Origin: a bacterium
GTDB lineage: Bacteria > SM23-31
Direction of reading: 5' to 3'
NCBI GenBank assembly: GCA_028278455.1
Contig: JANQEH010000032.1
Location: forward strand, 1-36,315
DNA: 36,315 bases
The position numbers were made by a program, and so were the translations under genes. This document shows, one piece after another, positions 1 to 8,526 of this stretch. Position 1 is the first letter of the stretch; every line of letters starts with the position of its first letter. The notes under the pieces are model-generated. The model did no database searches. It was not told where the DNA came from and was given only the letters and a program-made list of their open reading frames with translations.

Positions 1-1
1 T

Positions 2-670
2 GATATCACCGAAGCCCGGATGGAATCGCTGAGATCGGAACTGGAAAACGATCCGGCTGTATCTGAAGCTGTTTACATATCCAAAGACTCTGCCGCAGCG
101 ATATTCAAGGCCGAGATCGGAGAGGACATCAGGGAACTTATCCCTGATGAGAATCCCCTGCCCGCTTCCTTCAGGATAAGGCTGAAGAGTGAATTCCTGA
201 CATCCTATAAATACGATTCTCTCCTCTCGGTATTTACTGATATCGAGGGGATCGACGAAGTACTCTCTCGCAGCGGGATCATCTTTCAGCTTTTAAAGTA
301 CAGGGAATATATTAAATACGGCCATGCCGGACTTGGAGGATCGATACTCCTGCTGTCCGTTTTCCTTATCTCGAACATCATCCGTTTATCGATAAATACG
401 CGAAGAAAGTCGATCGAGATCATGAAACTTGTGGGCGCTAAAAACAGTTTTATTAGAGGGCCCTTTCTGATCGAAGGACTGCTTATAGGAACTGCGGGGA
501 GCCTTTTGTCGATAGTGTTCGTTATAACGTTGAACTACAGCCTTCAGTATTTCATGAACATCAGGCTGATCCTGCCAGATCTATATTACGTATACCTGGT
601 TATTTCAGGTATTATTCTAAGCGTTATATCGACAGTTTTTGCGCTTGGAAGATTTTTAAGAATGGCTTGA
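2..670 (+). CDS. ftsX: FtsX-like cell-division ABC permease, C-terminal part
   Basis: The reading frame is open to the left edge (codons from position 2), so the N-terminus and first membrane helix lie outside the window. About 222 residues are visible: an extracytoplasmic segment (SEAVYISKDSAAAIF, then ENPLPASFRIRL, typical of the FtsX large loop), followed by three hydrophobic helices near residues 108-128, 149-176 and 196-220. The stretch around EIMKLVGAKNSFIRGPF is the conserved cytoplasmic loop of FtsX (family knowledge: pairs with the ATPase FtsE and controls peptidoglycan hydrolases during division). The FtsE gene would be expected just upstream. The stop is 64 bp before hrcA, with a promoter in between, so the next operon is probably transcribed separately. 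The family call is secure; partner and role are from family knowledge. Confidence 0.88.
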   Translation, partial: DITEARMESLRSELENDPAVSEAVYISKDSAAAIFKAEIGEDIRELIPDENPLPASFRIRLKSEFLTSYKYDSLLSVFTDIEGIDEVLSRSGIIFQLLKYREYIKYGHAGLGGSILLLSVFLISNIIRLSINTRRKSIEIMKLVGAKNSFIRGPFLIEGLLIGTAGSLLSIVFVITLNYSLQYFMNIRLILPDLYYVYLVISGIILSVISTVFALGRFLRMA

Positions 671-676
671 TTTCAC

Positions 677-705
677 TTGATAAAAATCTATATATTAGAT
701 ATATT
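677..705 (+). promoter_or_regulatory. sigma-70-like promoter of hrcA-grpE-dnaJ
   Basis: TTGATA (677-682), a 17-bp spacer and TATATT (700-705) match the vegetative consensus at 5 of 6 positions in each hexamer. The predicted transcript start lies about 25 bp before the hrcA ATG. The spacer holds an AT-rich inverted repeat (ATCTA at 686-690, TAGAT at 696-700). No CIRCE element (TTAGCACTC with a 9-bp gap and its complement) is visible here, although HrcA normally acts through it. Confidence 0.55.
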
Positions 706-734
706 TCAGGTTCGTTAATTTCTTAGAATTTTAT

Positions 735-1760
735 ATGAAGATAGAAGGCTTAAAAGCGCGTGAGCAGGCAGTACTGACTGCGGTGATCCATCATTATATT
801 CTTTCAGCCAAACCTGTGGGATCACGGGTGATCGCAAAGAAATACGACCTCGGCTGCAGCCCCGCAACCATCAGGAATGTTATGGCAGATTTAGAGGAGA
901 TGGGATATCTGACCCATCCCCATACTTCTGCAGGAAGGATACCTACATCGGAAGGCTACCAGCTATATGTTACCCAGTTGATGCGCGTTGAGAGCCTTCA
1001 GAAGAGCATAAAAAAGACTATCCGTGAGAATGTAGACACACTTGACAAAAATATCGATTTTCTTCTGAATAAAACTTCTGAAATCCTCGGAAATGTCTCG
1101 AAACAGCTTGGTGTAGTTATCGGACCTTCGCTCGACGACGCCGTTTTTGAGAAGATCTCCCTTCTGAGCGTTACGACAGAAAGGATTCTCGTTGTGCTTT
1201 CACTGAAAAGCGGGATCATCAAGAGCATTGTCGTTGAGATCAAGTCATCATTGAGCCAGTCAGAACTGGATCAGACAGCAGATGTGCTGAATTCGAGGTT
1301 AAGCGGGCTGACTGTCAAAGCTATCAGGGAAACGATATCCGAAAGACTCCAGGACATCTCTTACGGAAGCTCGGATATAATCCGGCTGTTTGTTGATTCA
1401 GCAGATAAATTCTTCCACTTCGATGAGAAAAAGATCTTTGTGGGAGGGGCCAGGAATATTGTAGAGCAGCCCGAATTCCAGCCGCAGGAGAAAGTAAGGA
1501 GTGTCATAGAACTTATTGAGAATAAAGATGTTATTGTCCATCTTCTCAAAGAAGTTTCCGACAAACCCGGGATATTCATAAAAATTGGTGACGATTCACA
1601 GCCAGATTTAAGTAAGGCATTCAGCATAGTATCGACACAGTTCTCTATTGGAGATCAGGAGGGTACTCTCGGTGTTATCGGCCCGATAAGAATGTGGTAT
1701 CCGAAGATGGTACCGCTAGTAAACTACACAGCAGAGGTTATAAACCAGGTATTAAAGTAA
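735..1760 (+). CDS. hrcA: Heat-inducible transcription repressor HrcA
   Basis: A 341-residue protein of normal HrcA length. It starts with a winged helix (about residues 1-75), whose recognition segment reads SPATIRNVMADLEEMGYL and ends in the HPHTSAGRIPT signature. A GAF-like and dimerisation region follows, ending in GVIGPIRMWYPKM near the C-terminus, a typical HrcA ending. HrcA represses groE/dnaK-type heat-shock operons and is kept active by GroEL (family knowledge). It heads an operon with grpE 12 bp downstream and dnaJ. The ATG has no good Shine-Dalgarno sequence. The promoter before it carries no CIRCE, so autoregulation in the classical form is not visible. Confidence 0.96.
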   Translation: MKIEGLKAREQAVLTAVIHHYILSAKPVGSRVIAKKYDLGCSPATIRNVMADLEEMGYLTHPHTSAGRIPTSEGYQLYVTQLMRVESLQKSIKKTIRENVDTLDKNIDFLLNKTSEILGNVSKQLGVVIGPSLDDAVFEKISLLSVTTERILVVLSLKSGIIKSIVVEIKSSLSQSELDQTADVLNSRLSGLTVKAIRETISERLQDISYGSSDIIRLFVDSADKFFHFDEKKIFVGGARNIVEQPEFQPQEKVRSVIELIENKDVIVHLLKEVSDKPGIFIKIGDDSQPDLSKAFSIVSTQFSIGDQEGTLGVIGPIRMWYPKMVPLVNYTAEVINQVLK

Positions 1761-1772
1761 TTCGGAAATATA

Positions 1773-2279
1773 ATGGCAGAGAAAAAAGAAGATAATAAAA
1801 CAAAGAAAGCTAAACCGGCAGTAAAAACGACTAAAGCAGTAAAAAAACTGAAAGAAGAGAACCAGCAGCTTAAAGACCAGCTTCTCAGGAAGATGGCGGA
1901 ATTCGAAAATTTCAGAAAAAGGACAGAAACCCTCCTTTCCGATTCGATAAAAAGAGCTAATGAGGATCTCGTTTCAAAGCTTCTCCCTGTTATTGACGAT
2001 CTGGAGCGGTCATTGAAGCAGGAAAATAACGAAGCGAACGGTGAATCCTTCCTTAAGGGTTTTGAGATGATATATAAGAAATTGATCGCCACCCTTAAAG
2101 ACGCAGGCTTAGAAGAGATCGAGACTGAGGGGTGTGAATTCGATCCTGAAATTCATGATGCAATGCTGCAGGTAGAAAACAAAGATGTTCCATCAAACCA
2201 CATCGCGGAGACTTACGAAAAAGGATATTATTTCAAAGATAAAGTTATAAGGGCGTCCAAAGTTATCGTAAGTAAATAA
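1773..2279 (+). CDS. grpE: Nucleotide exchange factor GrpE
   Basis: A 168-residue cytoplasmic protein. It has a Lys/Ala-rich N-terminal tail (about 1-25), a long heptad helix (about 26-75, including [15 protein letters not shown], the GrpE signature) and a C-terminal beta domain ([14 protein letters not shown], then [18 protein letters not shown], both diagnostic). GrpE releases ADP from DnaK so that the chaperone can rebind ATP. It lies between hrcA (12-bp gap) and dnaJ (4-bp gap), so it is co-transcribed and probably translationally coupled. dnaK is not adjacent and is not in this window. Only a weak GGA precedes the ATG. Confidence 0.97.
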   Translation: MAEKKEDNKTKKAKPAVKTTKAVKKLKEENQQLKDQLLRKMAEFENFRKRTETLLSDSIKRANEDLVSKLLPVIDDLERSLKQENNEANGESFLKGFEMIYKKLIATLKDAGLEEIETEGCEFDPEIHDAMLQVENKDVPSNHIAETYEKGYYFKDKVIRASKVIVSK

Positions 2280-2283
2280 AACT

Positions 2284-3429
2284 ATGCAGAAAAAAGATTA
2301 TTATGAAGTACTCGGTGTCGGGAAAAGCGCCGGTGAAGAAGAGATAAAGAAAGCTTACAGGAAGATGGCGATCAAATATCACCCGGACCGCAATCCCGGT
2401 GATAAAGATGCCGAAGATAAATTTAAGGAAGCAGCTGAAGCTTACGAAGTTTTGAAGGATCCTGAAAAGCGGAGAAAATACGACCAATTCGGTCACGAAG
2501 GACTTAGAGGAAGCGGTTTTGAGGGATTCTCGAATGTCGAGGATATATTCAGCGCCTTTGGAGATTTTTTCAGCGATTTCGGTTTCGGTGGTTTCGGCGA
2601 TTTTTTTGGCGGCAGGCAAAGACAGGGCGGATCAAGAAGGAGAGTCTACAAGGGACAGGACCTTCAGGTAAAATTGAAACTAACCCTCGAAGAGATCCAG
2701 AATGAAACTATCAAGAAGATCAGTTTAAGGAGACTGGCCCCATGCGAAAGCTGCAATGGGACCGGTGCTAAGGGCGGCAGCGGAAAAAGTACCTGTCCTA
2801 CATGCCAGGGTGCCGGTGAGATCAGACAGGTTCAGAGAACCGCATTCGGGCAATTCGTGAATGTTTCAGGTTGTCCGACATGTAACGGTGAAGGTCAGAT
2901 CATCAAGGAACCCTGCCTGGCATGCCGAGGTGAGAGTGTCGTCGTTTCTGAAGAGACTGTAAAAGTTACAATTCCTGCCGGAGTGAGCAATGGTAATTAC
3001 TTGACATTGCGGGGTCATGGAGATGCGGGTAAATATAACGGCCCAAATGGTGATCTGATCGTAGTTATTGAAGAATTAGAGCATGAGTATTTTGAAAGAG
3101 ACGGAGATGATGTCATTCTGGACCTTACAATAAGTTTTTCACAGGCCGTCCTTGGCGACAAAGTTGAAATCCCCACACTTAGCGGACGGGCAAATCTTGT
3201 TATACCCCCGGGTACTCAATCAGGAAAGTTATTGAGAATGAAAGGTAAGGGGCTGCCAAATCTGAACTCCCGGAGAAGAGGAGATCAGCTGGTACATATT
3301 ACTTTATATACACCTGAAAAAGTGAACAGCCAGGAAAAACAACTGTTTAATGACCTGAAAAACTCGGAGAATTCACTCCCTTCTCAAAAAAATGGACTGT
3401 TTAAGAAGATTAAAGACTTTATTAATTAG
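2284..3429 (+). CDS. dnaJ: Chaperone DnaJ (Hsp40)
   Basis: A 381-residue type I J-protein. Domains in order: J domain (1-70) with the HPD triad at 33-35 that stimulates DnaK ATPase; Gly/Phe-rich linker (about 75-118); zinc domain (about 145-220) with repeats [24 protein letters not shown] and CLACRGES; C-terminal substrate-binding and dimerisation domains ending near residue 350. The fourth zinc repeat has Ser where the last Gly is usual, but all eight cysteines are present. The start is 4 bp after grpE with no clear ribosome site, consistent with coupling. The 3' end overlaps the next gene by 38 bp. Confidence 0.97.
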   Translation: MQKKDYYEVLGVGKSAGEEEIKKAYRKMAIKYHPDRNPGDKDAEDKFKEAAEAYEVLKDPEKRRKYDQFGHEGLRGSGFEGFSNVEDIFSAFGDFFSDFGFGGFGDFFGGRQRQGGSRRRVYKGQDLQVKLKLTLEEIQNETIKKISLRRLAPCESCNGTGAKGGSGKSTCPTCQGAGEIRQVQRTAFGQFVNVSGCPTCNGEGQIIKEPCLACRGESVVVSEETVKVTIPAGVSNGNYLTLRGHGDAGKYNGPNGDLIVVIEELEHEYFERDGDDVILDLTISFSQAVLGDKVEIPTLSGRANLVIPPGTQSGKLLRMKGKGLPNLNSRRRGDQLVHITLYTPEKVNSQEKQLFNDLKNSENSLPSQKNGLFKKIKDFIN

Positions 3430-3826
3430 TAATTTCAGCTTTACGCCTCAAGAGCGAAACCTGCTGGTTTTTATAGTCTTCGCTTTATGCACAGGGTACC
3501 TGCTTCATCTTATCTCTCCTGCCAGGGTTGAGTTTATTCCTATACAGTTATCAGGCACTCCGGAGTATTCTCCTGTAGAGAATAAAAAGTCTGCGGTTAG
3601 AAATTCTCTTTCGGATTCTTTATCCGGCCTATATATAAACCGTATTACCAAAGAAGAACTGATTTCGATCAGTTCCATAGGAGAAAAAACAGCAGAGCGG
3701 ATCATAGAATTCAGAGAAAAGAACGGTCCGTTGACCTCTACAGATGATATACTTGCGGTACCGGGGATAGGGGAAAAAAGACTACAGAAGATAAAGGATT
3801 TCATAGAAAAAAATTCAAAAAAATGA
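3392..3826 (+). CDS. ComEA-like helix-hairpin-helix membrane protein
   Basis: A 144-residue protein. A hydrophobic helix at about 23-42 ([20 protein letters not shown]) would anchor it in the inner membrane. A linker follows, then two tandem helix-hairpin-helix motifs: [20 protein letters not shown] with [20 protein letters not shown]. This matches the ComEA C-terminal DNA-binding domain, which binds double-stranded DNA during uptake (family knowledge). The ATG lies inside the end of dnaJ (38-bp overlap) with no clear ribosome site, so the true start may be a later non-ATG codon. The next genes are PilM/PilN-like, which fits a pilus and DNA-uptake setting, but a general envelope DNA-binding role is also possible. 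Confidence 0.8.
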   Translation: MDCLRRLKTLLISNFSFTPQERNLLVFIVFALCTGYLLHLISPARVEFIPIQLSGTPEYSPVENKKSAVRNSLSDSLSGLYINRITKEELISISSIGEKTAERIIEFREKNGPLTSTDDILAVPGIGEKRLQKIKDFIEKNSKK

Positions 3827-3861
3827 CCTGTTCGGATTATTTCATATTAAGAAAATCTTGC

Positions 3862-3890
3862 TTGACTTTTATACAATAAGTAACTAAGTT
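3862..3890 (+). promoter_or_regulatory. possible promoter of the PilM/PilN-like unit
   Basis: TTGACT (3862-3867) is a near-perfect -35 box, but the hexamer 17 bp later (TAAGTT) is a poor -10. It lies in the only gap of any size between dnaJ and pta and would place the start of transcription near 3897, about 94 bp before the favoured start of the next gene. Confidence 0.3.
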
Positions 3891-3990
3891 TTAGTTTTTG
3901 AAAAAACACTGGGAAAATATATCCCGCCTACAATACTGGTATAGAATTAAGGATAGAATCAATCTACTCGGTTCTAAAGTCGGAGGCATG

Positions 3991-4518
3991 ATGGAAAAAC
4001 AGAAAATAACAGGTTCCATATTCGCGAAAATATTCATAGTCCTGCTTGCAGTTGCGCTGGCATTTTCTCTATATATACCGAAACAGATATGGGATCAGGA
4101 AGTGAAGGAAGAGGAAGAATGTCACTGGAGATTACAGGCTCTTGTTGAAGCTCAGTCAGAATATTTCAGAATACACGATGTCTATGCCGATTCTTTAGAA
4201 AAGATAATAGCTTATGCTCAGGAGAATCCTGCATTTAAATTAAAAGTAGACACCTTGATACTTGCAATAAGCAATTCTGACTCCAGCGAACAAAATAAAT
4301 CAGGCAACCTGAACAGATTATATATTGATGTACCGGTAACTATGGATTCGATCTTTAAATGCCCTTCATCCGGCACGATGTACATTATCGAGATGCAGGA
4401 TCAAGTTTACAGAATTATTTGTCCGACTGAAGAATATGATGTACCAGTCTATACACTATTTAAAAGAAAATATTTCAGTCACGGCGACATCAATCAGCAG
4501 AGAACAACTTCCTGGTAA
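3991..4518 (+). CDS. small single-pass membrane protein, pseudopilin-like
   Basis: About 175 residues. I favour the ATG at 3991, 4 nt after GGAGG; an in-frame TTG at 3898 would add 31 residues. A hydrophobic helix starts near residue 9 (IFAKIFIVLLAVALAFSLYI) and runs into an amphipathic helix (WRLQALVEAQSEYFRIH). A C-terminal module follows with two Cys-Pro pairs (FKCPSSGTMYIIE and RIICPTEE). An N-terminal membrane helix extended into the periplasm plus a Cys-containing C-terminal beta module recalls type II secretion or type IV minor pseudopilins, but no prepilin peptidase site is visible. It directly precedes the PilM-like gene (6-bp gap). The role in a pilus or secretion assembly is an inference from shape and neighbours. 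Confidence 0.6.
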   Translation: MEKQKITGSIFAKIFIVLLAVALAFSLYIPKQIWDQEVKEEEECHWRLQALVEAQSEYFRIHDVYADSLEKIIAYAQENPAFKLKVDTLILAISNSDSSEQNKSGNLNRLYIDVPVTMDSIFKCPSSGTMYIIEMQDQVYRIICPTEEYDVPVYTLFKRKYFSHGDINQQRTTSW

Positions 4519-4524
4519 AGGTGC

Positions 4525-5475
4525 ATGGGAAAAAATCCCGGAAACAGACTCCTTGGAATTAGCTTTGGGGCTGAAGAGGTCAATCTGATCGAGACCGACA
4601 GCTCTTCAAAAGAAGTAAAAGTTACGGCTGTCAAGAAAATTGACTCTTCCCTGCCTTTCAGTATCGATCTGATATCTGAAGACAACGGGGCTGAACTGCT
4701 CGGCAGTGAGCTCAAAACGGCGTTGGAAGAAAATGAGATTGCCACAAAAAAAGTTTCATTGTCGCTTGATCTCAGCATTGGCTCTCTAATCCAGATCCCT
4801 TACCATAAGAAACTTTCAGAAAAAGATCTTGATTCACATCTGAAATGGGAACTCCAGCAGTATATTGAAGATGATGTTGACGACTATATCTTTGATTCCT
4901 ATAAGCTGATCTCAGCACCATCAATGAAATTCCCGGAATTGATCCTTGTCGGCGCCCGGACAAAAGTCGTTGATTTCTTCAGGGAAGTTTGTGATCATGC
5001 AGAACTGGATCTTAAATCGATAACAATGGATATGCTTTCGGCCGTGAACACATTTGAGAAGAATTACCAGCACGGCACAGAAGAGAAAACAGCAATAGTG
5101 GAGATCGGCGAACAGAAACTGGTCTTCATTTTACTGGAAGGCAACTTGCTGATCGGGCATCATTACATTTTTCTGGATGCTTCGGTGAGAAGTGATTTTA
5201 TTAATAATGTTTCTGAACTCATTTCATTAAATCTTAGAACTCTTTTTACTGACCATGACCTGGGTAAAGACAAAGCAAATTTTGACCAGGTCTACGTATA
5301 CAGGTCAAATACGAAATACAGCGTAAACAGCCTGATAGAATCGTCAACTGAACAGGAACTGCTGTTATTCAATCCATTCGAAAAAGTCAGGCTTGATCCT
5401 GAGCTGAGTGATGAATTGGATTTTCTGGACGACAACTCCGAGTTTGTCGAACCCCTGGGTTTGACCTTAATATGA
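4525..5475 (+). CDS. PilM-like actin-fold pilus assembly protein
   Basis: A 316-residue soluble protein preceded by AAGGTG at short spacing. It starts with a phosphate-1-like strand pair (LLGISFGAEEVNLIE), followed by the PilM-type block IQIPYHKKLSEKDLDSHLKWELQQYIEDD, where target residues for membrane-machine docking lie in PilM. Later come VGARTKVVDFFREVCDHAEL and AIVEIGEQKLVFILLEGNL (second actin lobe). In type IV pili, PilM is a cytoplasmic ATP-binding protein that holds the N-terminal tail of PilN (family knowledge). The next gene begins with the PilN tail signature, which strongly supports the call. It is shorter than usual (about 350) and the ATP-binding motifs are weak, so it could be a divergent member or a GspL-like version. 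Confidence 0.75.
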   Translation: MGKNPGNRLLGISFGAEEVNLIETDSSSKEVKVTAVKKIDSSLPFSIDLISEDNGAELLGSELKTALEENEIATKKVSLSLDLSIGSLIQIPYHKKLSEKDLDSHLKWELQQYIEDDVDDYIFDSYKLISAPSMKFPELILVGARTKVVDFFREVCDHAELDLKSITMDMLSAVNTFEKNYQHGTEEKTAIVEIGEQKLVFILLEGNLLIGHHYIFLDASVRSDFINNVSELISLNLRTLFTDHDLGKDKANFDQVYVYRSNTKYSVNSLIESSTEQELLLFNPFEKVRLDPELSDELDFLDDNSEFVEPLGLTLI

Positions 5476-5503
5476 TAAGTAACATATACTGAGTTTATAA
5501 TAT

Positions 5504-6388
5504 ATGATAGATATCAATCTTCTCGGTAAGAAGCAGAGTAAATCCGGCGGAATACCTAAACTGAGTATGCCGGATGTCCAGAAGCCAAATCCGAAATTAA
5601 CCGCTTCTCTTGCCGTAGTAGTAGTCGTATTTGCAGTATACTGGTTTTTGGGAGATACCATTATATCCATTATCAATCCTCCCGTCCAGTATGAACCGAT
5701 CAGCTATACACCTCCACCGGATACAACTAGTACTATTGAACAGACACCCATCGATACACCCGAGACCGCTGTTCAGGAACAGCCGGTCGAGCCGGATCCC
5801 GTAGAAACAAGTGTTACATGGGATTATAATAAAAGTATGCTGCATTTGATGACCTATATTGAACTGACATCATTAGTACCCGGAAGGACCGAGTACAATG
5901 TAATTTCTGTAAGCGGCGACAGGATAATAACAGAAATTGAGAAAAGCAATATTCCTGATGTCAGCGCTTATCAATCTCAGGTCAGGCAGAATCTATCTTT
6001 TTATGATTTCACTTTCAGGGAGGGTGGCAGTAAGCTCTATATCTGGGGCACTCTGAAATCCGGGCAAATGACTTCGTCTGAATCACCCTCACAGGATTAT
6101 CTGTCGCCGGAATCTGTTCTTTCTGCGATCAATGATCTGGCAGCCAGAAACCGGATCAGGATCAGGGCAAGGAACATATCGTCGGAATTCCAGAGAAATT
6201 CCAATACAGTAATACCCGGATGGATAAAATTCAACGGGAATGAAAAAGATATTCTCGAATTTCTCAACCAGATCCACGATATGGGACTCTCTATAAACAT
6301 TACAAGGATCTCCGGCACGAGTGTTGGTAGATCCGGCAGCGAAAATGCCCCTGTTAATCTGAATTTTCAATACGAATTGATTTTGTAA
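5504..6388 (+). CDS. PilN-like (PilN/PilO-type) pilus assembly membrane protein
   Basis: A 294-residue protein that opens with MIDINLLGK, the short N-terminal tail by which PilN binds PilM. A single membrane helix follows at about 33-56 (SLAVVVVVFAVYWFLGDTII), then a Pro/Thr/Glu-rich linker (about 62-102) and two periplasmic alpha/beta modules. The last one (WIKFNGNEKDILEFLNQIHD) looks like the PilO/PilN ferredoxin-like fold. No separate PilO, PilP or PilQ follows; rsmD starts 8 bp downstream. The protein may therefore combine PilN and PilO roles, or partners may lie elsewhere. The start is the only ATG that gives the PilM-binding tail. Confidence 0.75.
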   Translation: MIDINLLGKKQSKSGGIPKLSMPDVQKPNPKLTASLAVVVVVFAVYWFLGDTIISIINPPVQYEPISYTPPPDTTSTIEQTPIDTPETAVQEQPVEPDPVETSVTWDYNKSMLHLMTYIELTSLVPGRTEYNVISVSGDRIITEIEKSNIPDVSAYQSQVRQNLSFYDFTFREGGSKLYIWGTLKSGQMTSSESPSQDYLSPESVLSAINDLAARNRIRIRARNISSEFQRNSNTVIPGWIKFNGNEKDILEFLNQIHDMGLSINITRISGTSVGRSGSENAPVNLNFQYELIL

Positions 6389-6396
6389 CTCCGGTC

Positions 6397-6948
6397 ATGA
6401 AGGTTCTTGGAGGCAGGTACAAAGGCATAAAAATTCTCTCAAAATCCTCAAAAGACCTGCGCCCGACCACCGACAGATCTAAAGAATGGATATTTCAGAT
6501 AGTTGGAGACTGTATAGAAGGATCTTTCTTTATTGATCTCTTTGCCGGTACAGGCAGCCTAGGTATCGAAGCTCTGAGCAGAGGTTGCTCTTTCACATTG
6601 TTCATTGATAAGTATAATACAAACCTGACTTACAGGAACTGCAAGAACATTATTGAGGAAAATAATTTCAAGATTATTAAGAGTGATGTTATTAGTTTCT
6701 TGAAAAGACGCCATTCTCCGGATTCAACATTCAAGATCATTTCGGCCGATCCTCCCTACGATTATAACAAAGTCAATGAATTTGTAGATGTTCTCATGAA
6801 GTCACGGCTGCTGGAAAACGGTGGTCTTTTCATTCTTGAATCAGGAAAACATAACAAGCCGGATCTTGAAACCGGAGATCTGGAAATCTATAAAGAAAAA
6901 CAATTTGGTGATACAAGATTAACGATCTACAGGAAGGTAAAAAATTGA
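6397..6948 (+). CDS. rsmD: 16S rRNA (guanine-966-N2) methyltransferase RsmD
   Basis: A 183-residue Rossmann methyltransferase of the expected length. The N-terminus MKVLGGRYKGIKI and LRPTTDRSKEWIFQI are the RsmD substrate-loop signature. The SAM-binding motif is FIDLFAGTGSLGIEALSRG (about 47-65), and the catalytic N-methyltransferase motif IV is DPPY (about 114-117). RsmD methylates G966 of 16S rRNA in the 30S subunit (family knowledge). Its stop codon sits in TTGA shared with the coaD start, giving a 4-bp overlap. rsmD-coaD is a very common pairing. No good ribosome site precedes the ATG, only 8 bp after the PilN-like gene. Confidence 0.93.
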   Translation: MKVLGGRYKGIKILSKSSKDLRPTTDRSKEWIFQIVGDCIEGSFFIDLFAGTGSLGIEALSRGCSFTLFIDKYNTNLTYRNCKNIIEENNFKIIKSDVISFLKRRHSPDSTFKIISADPPYDYNKVNEFVDVLMKSRLLENGGLFILESGKHNKPDLETGDLEIYKEKQFGDTRLTIYRKVKN

Positions 6949-7427
6949 GCATAGCTATATGCCCGGGATCATTCGACCCGATCACGAAGGGACATCTTGA
7001 CATTATTGATAGAGCCTCGACTATTTTTGAAAAAGTCATTGTTGCTGTTGCGCATAACATGGAAAAAAAACCTCTGTTCACGCCTCAGGAGCGGATCGAA
7101 TTCATCAGTGATGCGCTTAATGATTATAATAATGTAGAGATAGATTCCTTTACGGGGCTTTTGGTCGATTATGCAAAAAAGAAGAATGCAAAGGCAATAA
7201 TAAGGGGATTGAGAGCTGTATCGGATTTCGAATTCGAGATTCAGATGGCGCTGATGAACAGAAGGCTGCATGGCGAAATTGTAACTGCCTTCATGGCGGC
7301 AAACGAAAAATACACATATCTTAATTCACGGATAATCAAGGAAATAGCTCAGCTGAAAGGCGATGTGAGTAAATTTGTTACACCGCTTGTTGAAGAGCAA
7401 TTGAAGAAGAAATACATGAACAAATAA
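6945..7427 (+). CDS. coaD: Phosphopantetheine adenylyltransferase CoaD
   Basis: A 160-residue nucleotidyltransferase that makes dephospho-CoA from 4'-phosphopantetheine and ATP. It has the adenylyltransferase motif [15 protein letters not shown] (about 7-21, with the TxGH catalytic His), the [21 protein letters not shown] substrate block and the C-terminal [20 protein letters not shown] motif. The start is TTG at 6945, with AGGAAGG about 6 nt upstream, and it overlaps the rsmD stop, so the two are coupled. A hexameric cytoplasmic enzyme is expected (family knowledge). The usual ISS of the last motif reads LNS here, a mild variation. Confidence 0.95.
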   Translation: MSIAICPGSFDPITKGHLDIIDRASTIFEKVIVAVAHNMEKKPLFTPQERIEFISDALNDYNNVEIDSFTGLLVDYAKKKNAKAIIRGLRAVSDFEFEIQMALMNRRLHGEIVTAFMAANEKYTYLNSRIIKEIAQLKGDVSKFVTPLVEEQLKKKYMNK

Positions 7428-7443
7428 CACTCAAGGAGTTATA

Positions 7444-8421
7444 ATGATCGATAATGTTAAAGAAAAAGCTAAAACCCTTAATAAAAAAATCGTTTTCCCC
7501 GAGGGAGATGATCTGAGAACACTGCAGGCAGCAGAGGTACTGCACAAAGAAGGTATCGTTAAACCGGTTATTCTCGGAGCTACTGAAGATATAAACGACC
7601 TTGCTGCTCAGAATAACGTAGATATTTCCGGAATTACACTTATAAATCCGGCAGCATCGAATGATGCAGATGATTATGCCAGGGAGTTGTATAACCTCCG
7701 TAAACATAAAGGATTAACCTTCGAGCAGGCAAAAGAGACAATGAAAAACACTCTATTCTATGGAGCAATGATGGTCCGTAAAAGCGCTGCCCACGGCAGT
7801 GTAGCCGGAGCGGCTCACGCAACCGGGGATGTGATAAGGGCGGCCATCCAGGTTATAGGCATGGCTGAGGGTTTCTCGGTGGTTTCGAGTTTCTTTCTGA
7901 TGATAATGCCTGACGGCAGGGTATTTACATATTCAGATGGAGCCGTAGTTCCGAATCCGTCTTATGAACAGCTTGCAGAGATCGCTTTATGTGCTGCTAA
8001 TTCACATAGAGCGGTTACCGGGGAGGAACCGCGAGTCGCAATGCTCTCTTTTTCGACAAAAGGTTCTGCGAATCATCCGGATGTTGAAAAGGTTGTCCGG
8101 GCAACTGAACTCGCACAGAGCAAAGTACCTGATCTCAAGATCGATGGTGAATTTCAGCTCGATACTGCAATCGTACCCAAAGTCGCTGACAAAAAAGCGC
8201 CCGGAAGCCCGGTTGGCGGCAAAGCAAATGTATTTGTGTTCCCAGATCTAGATGCGGGCAATATCGGCTATAAGCTGACTGAACGTCTTGCAGGAGCTCA
8301 GGCGATCGGGCCCGTGTTACAGGGTCTTGCAAAACCGGCTAACGACCTTTCCCGCGGATGCAAATTCGAAGACATCGTAGGAGTTGCCGCATTAACCGCA
8401 GTCCTCTCGGCGGATAAGTAG
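7444..8421 (+). CDS. pta: Phosphate acetyltransferase
   Basis: A 325-residue protein of the short (single catalytic domain) Pta/EutD class. It converts acetyl-CoA and phosphate to acetyl phosphate in acetate metabolism. Diagnostic blocks are [19 protein letters not shown] near the start, [19 protein letters not shown] (about 116-134), [18 protein letters not shown] (about 223-240) and the C-terminal [21 protein letters not shown] strong AAGGAG sits 7 nt before the ATG. No acetate kinase gene is adjacent. The gene ends the housekeeping run; a perfect hairpin follows 40 bp after the stop. It could be assigned to a phosphate butyryltransferase on fold alone, but the motifs favour Pta. Confidence 0.92.
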   Translation: MIDNVKEKAKTLNKKIVFPEGDDLRTLQAAEVLHKEGIVKPVILGATEDINDLAAQNNVDISGITLINPAASNDADDYARELYNLRKHKGLTFEQAKETMKNTLFYGAMMVRKSAAHGSVAGAAHATGDVIRAAIQVIGMAEGFSVVSSFFLMIMPDGRVFTYSDGAVVPNPSYEQLAEIALCAANSHRAVTGEEPRVAMLSFSTKGSANHPDVEKVVRATELAQSKVPDLKIDGEFQLDTAIVPKVADKKAPGSPVGGKANVFVFPDLDAGNIGYKLTERLAGAQAIGPVLQGLAKPANDLSRGCKFEDIVGVAALTAVLSADK

Positions 8422-8461
8422 TATAATTTTGGGTTAAGTATTTATAAAACTGGATTCTATC

Positions 8462-8490
8462 AGGGTAGAAACTTTATAAGTTTCTACCCT
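8462..8490 (+). terminator. 13-bp perfect hairpin after pta, without U-tract
   Basis: AGGGTAGAAACTT (8462-8474) and its exact complement (8478-8490) enclose a 3-nt loop (TAT). It is followed by ACTTAAATATAA rather than a run of T. It may end pta transcription, stabilise the 3' end, or mark the left border of the AT-rich two-gene island that starts 37 bp later. I found no second copy at the right border. Confidence 0.5.
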
Positions 8491-8526
8491 ACTTAAATAT
8501 AAAGTCACGATTAATTGGGGTTAAAA

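Noticed and set aside
671-734. CIRCE operator upstream of hrcA
   Set aside because: Searched for TTAGCACTC and GAGTGCTAA; neither is present, only the short AT-rich inverted repeat.
3898-3990. TTG at 3898 as the start of the pseudopilin-like protein
   Set aside because: It has no ribosome site and coincides with the predicted transcript start; GGAGG precedes the ATG at 3991. Kept only as an alternative.
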